From Sulfurospirillum sp. UBA4058 (lineage in GTDB: Bacteria > Campylobacterota > Campylobacteria > Campylobacterales > Sulfurospirillaceae), in assembly GCA_002382085.1 (NCBI GenBank), contig DFZK01000004.1, forward strand, positions 1 through 64,000: a stretch of 64,000 nucleotides of DNA, in the 5' to 3' direction. Position 1 is the stretch's first letter. Every line of letters starts with the position of its first letter. Both the position numbers and the translations under genes were made by a program. The notes below the pieces were generated by a model, which worked only from the letters and a program-made list of their open reading frames with translations, had not been told where the DNA came from and ran no database searches. Of this stretch, positions 15,881 to 24,179 are shown piece after piece.

Positions 15881-16931
15881 ACCTTGATAAAGCAAATCCT
15901 ATACCGACACGATCGCTTCGCTTATTATAATCGATTAAACTTTCCGCATAGCCGCTGTAGAGCTGAATATAGCCGAACAGATTTTTTTCCCACAACGGAA
16001 ACGTCCAATCCGCTTGAACGGCACCTCTGTTATCTTCGCGATGGAAATTGTTGCGCAGTAAAATTTTAAACGTGTGCTCTTTCCACGGATACATAAGTTC
16101 CAAATCCGCAATACCTAAATAATCGTCGATATCGTGATTGTCGTCGCTATTCGCATCTTCGGGAATGCGATACCATATGCGTGGAGAGACCACCCAATTG
16201 CCTGCTTGCAAATAGGTTTTGGCATAGACGCGATTCCATGAACGCGATTTATCTCCGCCTTGACCGTTGGATTCGTGTAGTACGCCGATTTGGTAAGCTT
16301 TGATGAAGCTATCGTCGCTGAAATGCGGCATAATCATAAAAATTTCAGGTTGATAATTGGTTTCCCTAAACGGAGCGGAGTCGTCCGTCGTTTGCCACCA
16401 TGAAGTTTGCGTATACGCTACGACAAAGCTTTCGTGTAAGCCTAAGAGATTGTCGGAGAGTCCCTTTTGAAGGCTGAGTTGAAATTTGGTTTCGGCATGT
16501 TTTCGATCGTCGTGAGAGACCGCATCGTACGTCATCGGCAAAAGGTAGTTGATTTTATAAGGCGCAATATCAAACGCTTTGGTCAACATCTGTTTCATCG
16601 ATGCTTTGGTTTCGTCGTCTCCGTCGTATGACCGTAAGAAAGAGCCGTAAACCGCTTCCGTGCGTTCGATTTTTTGCAGTTGCTCTACGGTTTCTGGCTC
16701 AGGCGTTTGTCGCGTCAGAGGCGTTTTTTCGATACTGAGCGTTGCGGCATGCTTGTACCATAGCAGTGCCCTGTCTTTGTCGTCGTGTGCCTCATAATAC
16801 TTGGCAAGATTTAAAGCGGCCGAAGCGTCTCCGCCGAGGGCTTTTTCTTCTAAAAGCGACGTTGTTTCCGTTGCATGAAGAAGTAAAGACGTACTAAAGA
16901 GGATTAAAGACGCGATAAGGGAGTGTTTCAT
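15879..16931 (-). CDS. pldA: Outer-membrane phospholipase A
   Basis: The product has 350 residues with a signal peptide (MKHSLIASLILFSTSLLLHA). An N-terminal extension of about 100 residues includes a Sel1/TPR-like stretch (EKALGGDASAALNLAKYYEA) not present in E. coli PldA. The barrel domain carries HESNGQGG, matching the catalytic His-x-Ser-Asn-Gly of OMPLA, and a later Asn-rich region. The protein ends in GIGFALSR. OMPLA hydrolyses outer-membrane phospholipids when lipid asymmetry is lost. It converges on the RRM gene. Confidence 0.88.
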   Translation of the reverse strand: MKHSLIASLILFSTSLLLHATETTSLLEEKALGGDASAALNLAKYYEAHDDKDRALLWYKHAATLSIEKTPLTRQTPEPETVEQLQKIERTEAVYGSFLRSYDGDDETKASMKQMLTKAFDIAPYKINYLLPMTYDAVSHDDRKHAETKFQLSLQKGLSDNLLGLHESFVVAYTQTSWWQTTDDSAPFRETNYQPEIFMIMPHFSDDSFIKAYQIGVLHESNGQGGDKSRSWNRVYAKTYLQAGNWVVSPRIWYRIPEDANSDDNHDIDDYLGIADLELMYPWKEHTFKILLRNNFHREDNRGAVQADWTFPLWEKNLFGYIQLYSGYAESLIDYNKRSDRVGIGFALSR

Positions 16932-17033
16932 AAGAAGTACCTTCTAAAATTAAAGCACAATTATAGCGAAACTATACGTATTTATTCGAAAGAGTTTCGA
17001 CCGCGCGGATGACGAGGTCGAAATAAAAGAGAA

Positions 17034-17321
17034 TTAATATTCGTAGTCGACGACTTTACTTTGTGCGTTGAGGGATTTAATAAAGGCAACGACTTCAAGA
17101 TGAATCGGATGCGTTGCATAGGTCGACAAATCTTCTTTGGTCTCAAAATCACTGATCAGCGCGACATCGAAAGCGCGCTCTTCAGGCGAAAAGTTCAGTC
17201 CGACTTCCAAATGTTTGACGATATCCAATTTACCCTGCATACTCATAATACGATCGCGCATAGCTTGTTTATTCGTTTCAGAATTGTCGGGAAGCTTGAA
17301 AAAGACGATGTGGCGAATCAT
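17034..17321 (-). CDS. Dabb (stress-responsive alpha/beta-barrel) family protein
   Basis: The product has 95 residues: MIRHIVFFKLPDN, then FDVALISDFETKEDL and a C-terminal strand, as in the dimeric ferredoxin-like Dabb fold. Such proteins are small, cytoplasmic and of mostly unknown function. AAAGGAG before the ATG supports the start. It is monocistronic and divergent from the NosL-like gene. Confidence 0.85.
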   Translation of the reverse strand: MIRHIVFFKLPDNSETNKQAMRDRIMSMQGKLDIVKHLEVGLNFSPEERAFDVALISDFETKEDLSTYATHPIHLEVVAFIKSLNAQSKVVDYEY

Positions 17322-17439
17322 CGTTACTCCTTTTTAAGGGCTATTATAGCAAAACTTTATCGCGAATCAACGAAGTAATTTAACGTTAATTTAACACTTC
17401 ATGACTACACTGTGACAAATTCTTTTAGAGGGAGTCACG

Positions 17440-18576
17440 ATGGTCAAATTAATTGCGTGTAGTGTTTTGGCACTCTTCTTAACGCTCGGATTGCATGCCG
17501 AGGAGTTTAACAAAGCGGCTTCGGGTGAGCCGGAATTGATTCAGCAAGGAGATACGAAAGCCTATTGTCCGATTTGCGGTATGAGTTTAAAGCAGTTTTA
17601 TAAAACGTCTCACGGGGCTATTTTAAACGACGGAACCGCGACGCAATATTGTTCGATTCGATGTCTTGCGGCAGATTGGAACGCCATCGAAGCACGCGTT
17701 AAAAAAATCGTCGTAACCGATGCGAAGAGCGAAAAACTGATTGATGTTAAAGATGCGTTTTACGTCGTCGGTTCTAAAGTTCCCGGTACGATGAGTCAAG
17801 TGAGTAAATTAGCGTTTGCTCAAAAAACCGATGCCGAAGCGTTTATGAAAGAGTACGGCGGCGAATTGATGACGTTTGATAAGGTATTTGCTTTGGCAAA
17901 AGCCTCTTTGGCGCAAGACGTGGATGCTTTTATTCAAAAGAAACAAAAAGGCATGTACCCGATGGGTGAAAAGATCTATAGCGGAGCGTGTGCGAAAGAT
18001 AAAATTCATTTAGACGATTTTACGACGATTAGCGCGTTGAAAGTCTTCTTGAAAAACAATAAAGTGTGCGGCGAACTCGATGAGCAAAAACTACAAGCCG
18101 TTTCTTTGTATTTGTGGGAAATCGTGCGCGAAGAAGCTCACGGTCATGCTCATAAAAACATGATACATGTCGAAAAAGATGAAAAATGCCCCGTGTGCGG
18201 AATGTTTGTTGCTAAATATCCGCGTTGGGCGGCACGTATGAATTACGTCGATAACGGCAAAACCGTCAGCCATGCTTTTGACGGCGTGAAAGATATGCTG
18301 AAGTTTTACCATAATCCTTCCAAATGGGGCAACTACGTAAAACAACCGGACGATAAAGTCGCTTTATTGGTAACGGATTATTATACTCAAGAGGCGATCG
18401 ACGGCAAAGTGGCTTTTTACGTTGTGGGAAGCGACATGTACGGTCCGATGGGTAGAGAATTTATTCCGTTTAAAGATGAAGCGAGCGCACAAAGCTTTTT
18501 GAAAGACCATAAAGGAAAACGTGTTCTTCGCCTCAATGAAATCGAGGAGGCACTGGTTTACGAACAAGATAAATAG
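17440..18576 (+). CDS. Exported protein with two NosL-like domains
   Basis: The product has 378 residues with a signal peptide (MVKLIACSVLALFLTLGLHA). The first NosL-like domain (about 40-140) has CPICGMSL and QYCSIRC; the second (about 245-370) has CPVCGMFV. NosL proteins bind Cu(I) and usually serve nitrous oxide reductase, but no nosZ is in this window. The linker (about 160-235) has spacing like a small cytochrome c (GEKIYSGAC...KVCGELDEQKLQAVSLYL) but no CXXCH. The single-protein fusion of two copper-type domains suggests a copper or metal handling role. A minus-strand EAL gene converges on it with only 3 bases between. Confidence 0.8.
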   Translation: MVKLIACSVLALFLTLGLHAEEFNKAASGEPELIQQGDTKAYCPICGMSLKQFYKTSHGAILNDGTATQYCSIRCLAADWNAIEARVKKIVVTDAKSEKLIDVKDAFYVVGSKVPGTMSQVSKLAFAQKTDAEAFMKEYGGELMTFDKVFALAKASLAQDVDAFIQKKQKGMYPMGEKIYSGACAKDKIHLDDFTTISALKVFLKNNKVCGELDEQKLQAVSLYLWEIVREEAHGHAHKNMIHVEKDEKCPVCGMFVAKYPRWAARMNYVDNGKTVSHAFDGVKDMLKFYHNPSKWGNYVKQPDDKVALLVTDYYTQEAIDGKVAFYVVGSDMYGPMGREFIPFKDEASAQSFLKDHKGKRVLRLNEIEEALVYEQDK

Positions 18577-18579
18577 TTT

Positions 18580-19749
18580 TTACGCGATGTCGTGAGGTTG
18601 CTCGACGATAAACCCTTGGAAAAGATCGCAACCGAGGGTTCGGGCAATCTCGCATGCGGCGCGCGAGTTGAGTTGCGAAGCGATTGTTTTGATGCCGTTT
18701 CGGCGAGCCAGAGCGATTATCGCCCGACATGTCGCTTGTACGTTGGGATCAATCGCAAAATCGCGCATGATGCGACCGTGAAGCTTGACGTAATCTATCG
18801 CATCTTGCGTAAAATATGCAAGATACTCCGCACTTTTTACGTTATCCAAAATCAGCGTGAATCCCTCTTTTTTGAGCGTACGTAAGATTTGTAGCAACGC
18901 TTCGCACGGCGTTTTTCCTTCGCATTCGACCTCAAGCCATATGTTTTTCGGATCGACTCGGTGTTTTAAAAATGCCAAACGTTCCGCATCGAGCAGATCT
19001 TCATACGAGAGATTGAGCGCAATGCGGCGATGTGCGGATTGGGTCAATTGGCACGCTTTGCGGACGATACTGTGAAATAAAGCATCGTACAAACCGCGTT
19101 CATGTGCGATCTTGAGGAAAAGTTTCGGCGATTGCAAAGTTTGACGATCGCATAGGCGTAAGAGTCCTTCGTAATAACAAGGGTGATTTTCCGTGTCGAC
19201 GACGGCTTGAAAATGGAGCGTAATTTTTTCGTGTTCGATTGCTTCTTTCATCACCGCTTCAATAGCCTCTTCACTTTCGCAAAGCAGCGTATTGGCAAAT
19301 TCCGAATACGTGACAAAAGGCTGTTCTTCTCCTTTGGCGACCGATAGTGCTTTTTGCGCTTTTTCCAGGGCGTTGAAATGATCGAAACTAATGCCGATAA
19401 CGCTTTCAATGCAAATCGTTTGATCGTGATAGACGTAATGGAGGTTTTTGAGCGTATCGAGCAGGGCAAAGATAAGGTTTTCCATCTTTGAAAGTTCGAA
19501 CGGAGTATTTTGTAACAGTATGAATTTGTCGTCGAAAAAGCGATAAAGCGTCATTTCATTCGATAGGGCAAAAGTTTGGAGCGTTTGCGCAAAAGAACGT
19601 AAAATAAAGTCTCCGCCTTCATCGCCGTACGCGATCGTAATCGCTTTAAAAGATTTGATATCGACAAGAAAAAGTTTGGGACTTTTACATGTCGCAATCG
19701 TTTCCGAAAAAGCCTCAAAAGAAGCGAGGTCGGTTAGTCGATCTTTCAT
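18580..19749 (-). CDS. Degenerate GGDEF-EAL protein, probably catalytically inactive
   Basis: The product has 389 residues. The N-terminal half (1-140) has the GGDEF fold (KLFLVDIKSFKAI) but FFDDKF stands where GGDEF should be. The C-terminal half (150-389) is EAL-like: EGLLRL replaces EALLR, LEVECEG replaces the E-x-E element, and the metal-binding DDFG is replaced by LDNVKSA. Loss of these acidic ligands argues against phosphodiesterase activity; a c-di-GMP receptor or protein-binding role is likelier. It is the last gene of leuC-mobA-EAL, overlapping mobA by 4 bases. Confidence 0.8.
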   Translation of the reverse strand: MKDRLTDLASFEAFSETIATCKSPKLFLVDIKSFKAITIAYGDEGGDFILRSFAQTLQTFALSNEMTLYRFFDDKFILLQNTPFELSKMENLIFALLDTLKNLHYVYHDQTICIESVIGISFDHFNALEKAQKALSVAKGEEQPFVTYSEFANTLLCESEEAIEAVMKEAIEHEKITLHFQAVVDTENHPCYYEGLLRLCDRQTLQSPKLFLKIAHERGLYDALFHSIVRKACQLTQSAHRRIALNLSYEDLLDAERLAFLKHRVDPKNIWLEVECEGKTPCEALLQILRTLKKEGFTLILDNVKSAEYLAYFTQDAIDYVKLHGRIMRDFAIDPNVQATCRAIIALARRNGIKTIASQLNSRAACEIARTLGCDLFQGFIVEQPHDIA

Positions 19750-20321
19750 ATACGCCTCTTTGCCTCTTCGTACTCGTCGGGGTGATTGACGTTAAAAAAA
19801 AGCGTGTCGTCTTGAAACGGAACGTAACAAGTGCGGCTTTGTGCTAAAACCGAACGTATTTTATGTTCGTTGCGTTCCAAAAGCGTTCGAATGACGGGAA
19901 TAATCGAAGGTGCATAAATCGCGCACAATTGATGTGAAGACGAAGATGACGTTGCAACGAGGGCATCGGTTTCATCATTGAGGTTCGCGTAAAGTGTTTC
20001 AAAGACTTCAGGGGTGACAAAAGGCGTATCGACGCTTAAAACACACACGGGGATTTGGAAATATTCCAAAATCGACAAAAGTGCCACGAGCGGAGAATGG
20101 TCTTGATACGATGTCGTATCTTCGATAAACGACGCATCAAAGTGAAATTTCGCACGGCTTTTGGCACTGACGTGAATGCTTTGAAAAAAAGGTTTGAGAC
20201 GTTGCAGTTGAAATTGCGTGAGCGTTGCACACTCACCAAAAGGAAGCAACGCTTTGTCGCTTCCCATACGCGAGCTTTTCCCGCCGGCAACAATGACTAA
20301 GGGTAGCGGGATAAAGCTCAT
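19746..20321 (-). CDS. mobA: MobA, molybdenum cofactor guanylyltransferase
   Basis: The product has 191 residues. It transfers GMP to Mo-molybdopterin to give the bis-MGD cofactor needed by DMSO-reductase-family enzymes. The nucleotide-binding N-terminus VIVAGGKSSRMGSDKALLPFG is the hallmark, followed by SVDTPFV with the metal-binding Asp. It overlaps leuC by 1 base (TAATG) and the EAL gene by 4 (ATGA), so the three are co-translated. It is a likely supplier for the alpha subunit at 5293. Confidence 0.93.
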   Translation of the reverse strand: MSFIPLPLVIVAGGKSSRMGSDKALLPFGECATLTQFQLQRLKPFFQSIHVSAKSRAKFHFDASFIEDTTSYQDHSPLVALLSILEYFQIPVCVLSVDTPFVTPEVFETLYANLNDETDALVATSSSSSHQLCAIYAPSIIPVIRTLLERNEHKIRSVLAQSRTCYVPFQDDTLFFNVNHPDEYEEAKRRI

Positions 20322-21586
20322 TAGAGCGTTCTTGGATCGGTGATTTTACCCATAACGGCACTGGCGGCGGCTACGGCAGAATTGGCAAGATAGATTTCGC
20401 TTGTTCGTGCGCCCATACGCCCTACAAAGTTACGATTGGTGGTTGCGACGCAACGTTCGCCCTCTCCCAAGATACCCATGTATCCGCCTAAACAAGCACC
20501 GCATGTTGGGTTACTAAACACCGCACCCGCTTCGACGAAAATATCCACCAAGCCCTCTTTTTGTGCTTGTAAGGAGATTTTTTGCGTTGCCGGCGTAATG
20601 ATAAGGCGTGTTTTACGTGCGACTTTGCGACCTTTTAAGATACTCGCCGCGATGCGTAAATCTTCCAAACGGCCGTTGGTGCAACTGCCGATAAAAACTT
20701 GATCGATCGCCAAATCGTCTTTGACCGCTTCGTTAATGGACTTGCCGTTGGAAGGTAAGAACGGATAGGCAATGACCGGATCGAGGTTTGCCACGTCGAT
20801 GTGAAGGACTTGCACATACGTTGCATCGTCGTCGGAATAGAAAAACTTCGGTTCACGCGCAAGGTTTTTATCGCTTAAAAAGGCTTTGGTCGTTTCATCG
20901 ACGGCGACGATACCGCTTTTAGCACCCGCTTCGATTGCCATATTGCACAATGAAAAACGATCGTCCATGTTAAGGTGTTGAATCGTATCGCCCGTAAATT
21001 CGAGTGTGCGGTACAAGGCTCCGTCTACGCCCAGCCGGCGGATGACTTCCAAGATGAGGTCTTTGCCGTAAACGTGCTGCTTGGGTTTGCCGCTAAAGAC
21101 GACTTTGATGGACTCAGGCACTTTAAACCAGTTTTCACCCGTAATCATCGCAAACGCAAGGTCGGTTGAGCCCATACCCGTCGCAAACGCGCCTAAAGCA
21201 CCGTGCGTACAGGTGTGCGAATCCGCACCGATAATCACGTCGCCCGGAACGACAAGCCCTTTTTCGGGAAGTAAGGCATGTTCGATACCCATATCTTTTT
21301 CGTCGAAGTAATGTTTGAGATCGTGTTTATAGGCAAAATCACGGCTGATTTTGGCTTGATTCGCGCTGGCGATGTCTTTGGCGGGAATGTAGTGATCCAT
21401 AACGATACTAAAGCCCTCAGGATTGGCAAGTTTTGTCGCACCGCTCTCTTCAAACGCTTTGATGGAAATCGGCGTCGTGATGTCGTTTCCGATGACCATA
21501 TCGATCTTGCATTTGATGATTTCTCCGGCATGTACCGTATGTCCGACGTGTTCGCTGAAAATTTTTTCGGTGATGGTTTGTCCCAT
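20321..21586 (-). CDS. leuC: 3-isopropylmalate dehydratase large subunit
   Basis: The product has 421 residues, the length of the short bacterial/archaeal LeuC type. It isomerises 2- to 3-isopropylmalate in leucine synthesis together with LeuD, which is not in this operon. Motifs: ADSHTCTHGALG, GSCTNGRLEDLR and NPTCGACLGG, giving the three Cys of the [4Fe-4S] cluster. A ribosome site (TAAGG) stands 7 bases before the ATG within a TTACATGTAA palindrome. First gene of leuC-mobA-EAL. Confidence 0.92.
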   Translation of the reverse strand: MGQTITEKIFSEHVGHTVHAGEIIKCKIDMVIGNDITTPISIKAFEESGATKLANPEGFSIVMDHYIPAKDIASANQAKISRDFAYKHDLKHYFDEKDMGIEHALLPEKGLVVPGDVIIGADSHTCTHGALGAFATGMGSTDLAFAMITGENWFKVPESIKVVFSGKPKQHVYGKDLILEVIRRLGVDGALYRTLEFTGDTIQHLNMDDRFSLCNMAIEAGAKSGIVAVDETTKAFLSDKNLAREPKFFYSDDDATYVQVLHIDVANLDPVIAYPFLPSNGKSINEAVKDDLAIDQVFIGSCTNGRLEDLRIAASILKGRKVARKTRLIITPATQKISLQAQKEGLVDIFVEAGAVFSNPTCGACLGGYMGILGEGERCVATTNRNFVGRMGARTSEIYLANSAVAAASAVMGKITDPRTL

Positions 21587-21677
21587 GATAAAACCTTACA
21601 TGTAAGAATAATGGGAAGATTGTAACACAAAAAGGTTTAAGAAAAAGAAGAGTTGCTTATGCAACCCTTCCCATACG

Positions 21678-21902
21678 CTAACGTCCGCAGCCGCAACCGC
21701 CGCCGCAACCGCTTGAATCGTCATTTTTAGACGTGTCGATTTTAAACGGAAGATAGGCGGGGCAAAAACGGATAATTGCACTTCCTAAAACGATCACGCC
21801 GATGATACCGAACCAGCTTTGATACGCTACGCCTGCTAAAATAACGGCGATTCCTACGATAAAACGAATGGCTCTATCGGTTTTCCCTACGTTGCATTTC
21901 AT
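21678..21902 (-). CDS. DUF2892 (YgaP-like) inner-membrane protein
   Basis: The product has 74 residues. MKCNVGKTDRAIRFIVGIAVI with two membrane helices is the typical DUF2892 form. The C-terminus ends in a Gly/Cys-rich tail, SSGCGGGCGCGR, with three Cys that could bind metal or sulfur. It is divergent from the peroxiredoxin gene. Role unknown. Confidence 0.85.
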   Translation of the reverse strand: MKCNVGKTDRAIRFIVGIAVILAGVAYQSWFGIIGVIVLGSAIIRFCPAYLPFKIDTSKNDDSSGCGGGCGCGR

Positions 21903-21992
21903 AAGTGACTCCTTAGTTTTTGGTAATTTAAGAGTTATTATATCCTATTTTAAAAATAAATCGGTTAAAAATACAAATGATAAAAATTACTA

Positions 21993-22021
21993 TTGACAAA
22001 TATTTATCAATTTGATATACT
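21993..22021 (+). promoter_or_regulatory. Strong sigma-70 promoter of the peroxiredoxin gene
   Basis: TTGACA (21993-21998) and TATACT (22016-22021) are separated by 17 bases. The spacer contains AAATATTTATCAATTTGATA, an AT-rich imperfect dyad that could bind a peroxide regulator such as PerR. That link is an inference from sequence form only. Transcription would start near 22028, 30 bases before the ATG. Confidence 0.8.
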
Positions 22022-22059
22022 TCCATCATCAAACAAAAAAATAAACATAAGGAGAAATT

Positions 22060-22767
22060 ATGGCATGCGACACCAATAAAGTTGAAGCAATCGCTTCTGA
22101 AACCGTTCAAGACAATCACAATAGCGAAATGAAAATACAGGAGAAAAAAACAATGAGTTCATCTTTAGTTCTACAAAAAGCACCGGCATTTAAAATGGAT
22201 GCGTATAACGCCAAAACAGGTCATTTTACCAACGTAAGCAGTGAAGATTATAAGGGTAAATGGCATGTCGTTTGTTTTTATCCGGCGGATTTTACCTTTG
22301 TATGCCCAACCGAAATTGCGGCGATGAACGCCAAATACGACGAGTTTCAAGAGCTTGGCGTCGAGATTTTAGCAGTTTCGACCGATACCAAATTTTCGCA
22401 CAAACGTTTTGTCGAAACCGAACCTCTTTTAGCGGGTTTGAAACTCACGATCGGAGCGGATCCGACGGGAACCGTAAGTCGTGCGTTTGGCGTGATGATC
22501 GAAGATGAGGGAATCGCGCTTCGCGGACGTTTCTTGATCAATCCCGAAGGCGTGTGCGTTGCGCAAGAGGTGCAAGCACCGATGGTCGGACGTAATGTCA
22601 ATGAATTTTTACGCCAAGTCAGAGCATGGCAACACGCAAGTAAAACGGGCGAAGTATGTCCTGCGGGTTGGAGACCGGGCAAAAAGACTTTGCCGGTTGC
22701 AACCGACGTCGAGAAGATGACGGGACGCGTAGGCGATTACATCACGATTGAAGAGATCTTATCGTAA
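22060..22767 (+). CDS. Typical 2-Cys peroxiredoxin (AhpC/Prx1 family) with N-terminal extension
   Basis: The product has 235 residues. Peroxidatic Cys lies in FYPADFTFVCPTE and resolving Cys in GEVCPAGWRPG, so it should reduce H2O2 and organic peroxides. The usual family length is about 200 residues. The first 31 residues (MACDTNKVEAIASET...) are extra, Cys-containing and unlike other members. An ATG at 22153 has its own AGGAG 9 bases upstream and gives a product of 204 residues, so both forms may be made. AAGGAG precedes the outer ATG. It overlaps the convergent GGCT-like gene by 9 bases. Confidence 0.9.
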   Translation: MACDTNKVEAIASETVQDNHNSEMKIQEKKTMSSSLVLQKAPAFKMDAYNAKTGHFTNVSSEDYKGKWHVVCFYPADFTFVCPTEIAAMNAKYDEFQELGVEILAVSTDTKFSHKRFVETEPLLAGLKLTIGADPTGTVSRAFGVMIEDEGIALRGRFLINPEGVCVAQEVQAPMVGRNVNEFLRQVRAWQHASKTGEVCPAGWRPGKKTLPVATDVEKMTGRVGDYITIEEILS

Positions 22768-23166
22768 AAAGCCCTTATACTCGCTCAGAAAATTATGGAT
22801 ACCCTCTTGCGCAAAGAGGGTATCGCTCCACGGTTTCGTATCAATCAAATGAAAATAGGCTTCTTTTAAAACATATGCCGCCGCTTTAACGTAGCGACCC
22901 TCTACAAGAAGCTCCACCTCTTTACGCTCGTAATACTCGCCTTCAAAAGTATCAAGGATGACCAAATCTTCATCCGACACGTCGTAGTAAACGACGCCCT
23001 CGACCGACGCGTCTTCCAACGGAAAAATGACGGGATAAACGTCGTTTTTGATCGCGCGTCTTTCATAATGGGACAAAGTCGCTTTTTGGGCAAGGTAGTT
23101 GCCTTTTACCAGTCTGTGCCAGACGTCTTCAAACATTAATGATCCGTACGTGAAGAGGTGTGTCAT
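22759..23166 (-). CDS. Gamma-glutamylcyclotransferase-like (AIG2/GGCT fold) protein
   Basis: The product has 135 residues. MTHLFTYGSLMFEDVWHRLV gives the YGSL motif of the GGCT-like fold, and DTFEGEYYERKEV provides a conserved Glu region. These proteins cleave gamma-glutamyl peptides or similar amides, but the substrate of this short type is unknown. The ATG at 23166 is chosen for AAGGAG upstream; the frame from 23190 starts before it. Confidence 0.85.
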   Translation of the reverse strand: MTHLFTYGSLMFEDVWHRLVKGNYLAQKATLSHYERRAIKNDVYPVIFPLEDASVEGVVYYDVSDEDLVILDTFEGEYYERKEVELLVEGRYVKAAAYVLKEAYFHLIDTKPWSDTLFAQEGIHNFLSEYKGFLR

Positions 23167-23237
23167 TGCGTGCTCCTTGATGAAAATCATACCACGATAC
23201 GCGCCGAGAGGGTGCTCAAAAAGTAAACAAATGAAGG

Positions 23238-23243
23238 TATAAT
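23238..23243 (+). promoter_or_regulatory. Probable -10 box (TATAAT)
   Basis: A perfect TATAAT lies 27 bases before the GNAT start at 23270; no clear -35. It would drive GNAT-ogt-glycerate kinase-NFACT, whose genes overlap or nearly touch. Confidence 0.6.
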
Positions 23244-23269
23244 AATAAGAAAATCATTCAAGGCTTGAC

Positions 23270-23731
23270 ATGTTAGTCCGTCAAACAAGCAATGCACATC
23301 AAGATTTTTGTGCCCTAACGCGTGCGTTAGACGCCGAATTAAACGCGCGTTACGGGACGATGCAAGCAAAATACGACCGTCATAACGTTATCGATCCGAT
23401 TGAGACGGCATTGGTCGGCTATGAAAGTACAATGCCTATCGCTTGCGGATGTTTTAAAACAATCGATGCCCAAACGGTTGAAATTAAACGCATGTTTGTG
23501 ATGCCGACGTATCGAAGACGCGGCTTTTCGTCGCATATTTTAAAGGAGCTCGAATCGTGGGCGTATGCGCTCGGGTATCAACGGGCGCGATTGGAAACGG
23601 GCAAATCCCAACCCGAGGCGATTGCTTTGTATCGTAAATGCGGTTACGAGGTCGTCGAAAACTTTCCACCTTACGTGGGCATGGACAACAGCGTGTGCAT
23701 GCAAAAATCTCTAAGGAGCAACGATGGCTAA
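23270..23731 (+). CDS. GNAT-family N-acetyltransferase
   Basis: The product has 153 residues. The acetyl-CoA motif is IKRMFVMPTYRRRGFSSHIL (Q/R-x-x-G-x-G/A type with RRRGFSS), followed by LETGKSQPEAIALYRKCGY. This combination is common in GNATs annotated as acting on amino groups of small molecules; the substrate is unknown. AAGG stands 6 bases before the ATG. It overlaps the next gene (ogt) by 8 bases. Confidence 0.88.
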   Translation: MLVRQTSNAHQDFCALTRALDAELNARYGTMQAKYDRHNVIDPIETALVGYESTMPIACGCFKTIDAQTVEIKRMFVMPTYRRRGFSSHILKELESWAYALGYQRARLETGKSQPEAIALYRKCGYEVVENFPPYVGMDNSVCMQKSLRSNDG

Positions 23732-24179
23732 GTGTACCATAGACTCTCCCGTCGGGAGATTGATCGCCGAAGTTAACGACGACGCGCTTTTAGCGTTGGA
23801 TTTTGAGCAAGACGGCGAAGTTTGCCGTGACGAACATCCGCTTTTAGATCAACTCAAAGATGAGTTGCGCGACTATTTTGAAGGAAGGCGAAAAACCTTT
23901 AGTCTGCCTCTTGCACCCAAAGGAACGCCTTTTCAAGAATCGGTATGGAAAACATTGACGTACATTCCTTACGGGCAGACGGTTTCTTACAGCGTCGAAG
24001 CGGAGATGTTGAAGCACCCTAAAGCCGTTCGTGCGGTGGCAAACGCCAACGGCAAAAATAAAATCGCAATTATTATTCCCTGCCATCGCGTGATCGCCAA
24101 AGACGGCGGGTTGGGAGGATATAGCGGCGGACTTTGGCGTAAAGAGTACTTGCTTGCGTTAGAGGCGAAGTATCGATGA
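23724..24179 (+). CDS. ogt: Methylated-DNA-protein cysteine methyltransferase
   Basis: The product has 151 residues. The active site IIPCHRVIAKDGGLGGYSGG carries the acceptor Cys that removes methyl groups from O6-methylguanine in a suicide reaction. The helix-turn-helix with FQESVWKTLTYIPYGQTVSY precedes it, as in Ogt/AGT. It overlaps both neighbours in a compact operon. Confidence 0.93.
   Translation: MAKCTIDSPVGRLIAEVNDDALLALDFEQDGEVCRDEHPLLDQLKDELRDYFEGRRKTFSLPLAPKGTPFQESVWKTLTYIPYGQTVSYSVEAEMLKHPKAVRAVANANGKNKIAIIIPCHRVIAKDGGLGGYSGGLWRKEYLLALEAKYR

Noticed and set aside
22759..22767. Overlap of convergent peroxiredoxin and GGCT-like genes as a sign of error
   Set aside because: A 9-base convergent overlap is common in this compact genome and both frames end in plausible residues.
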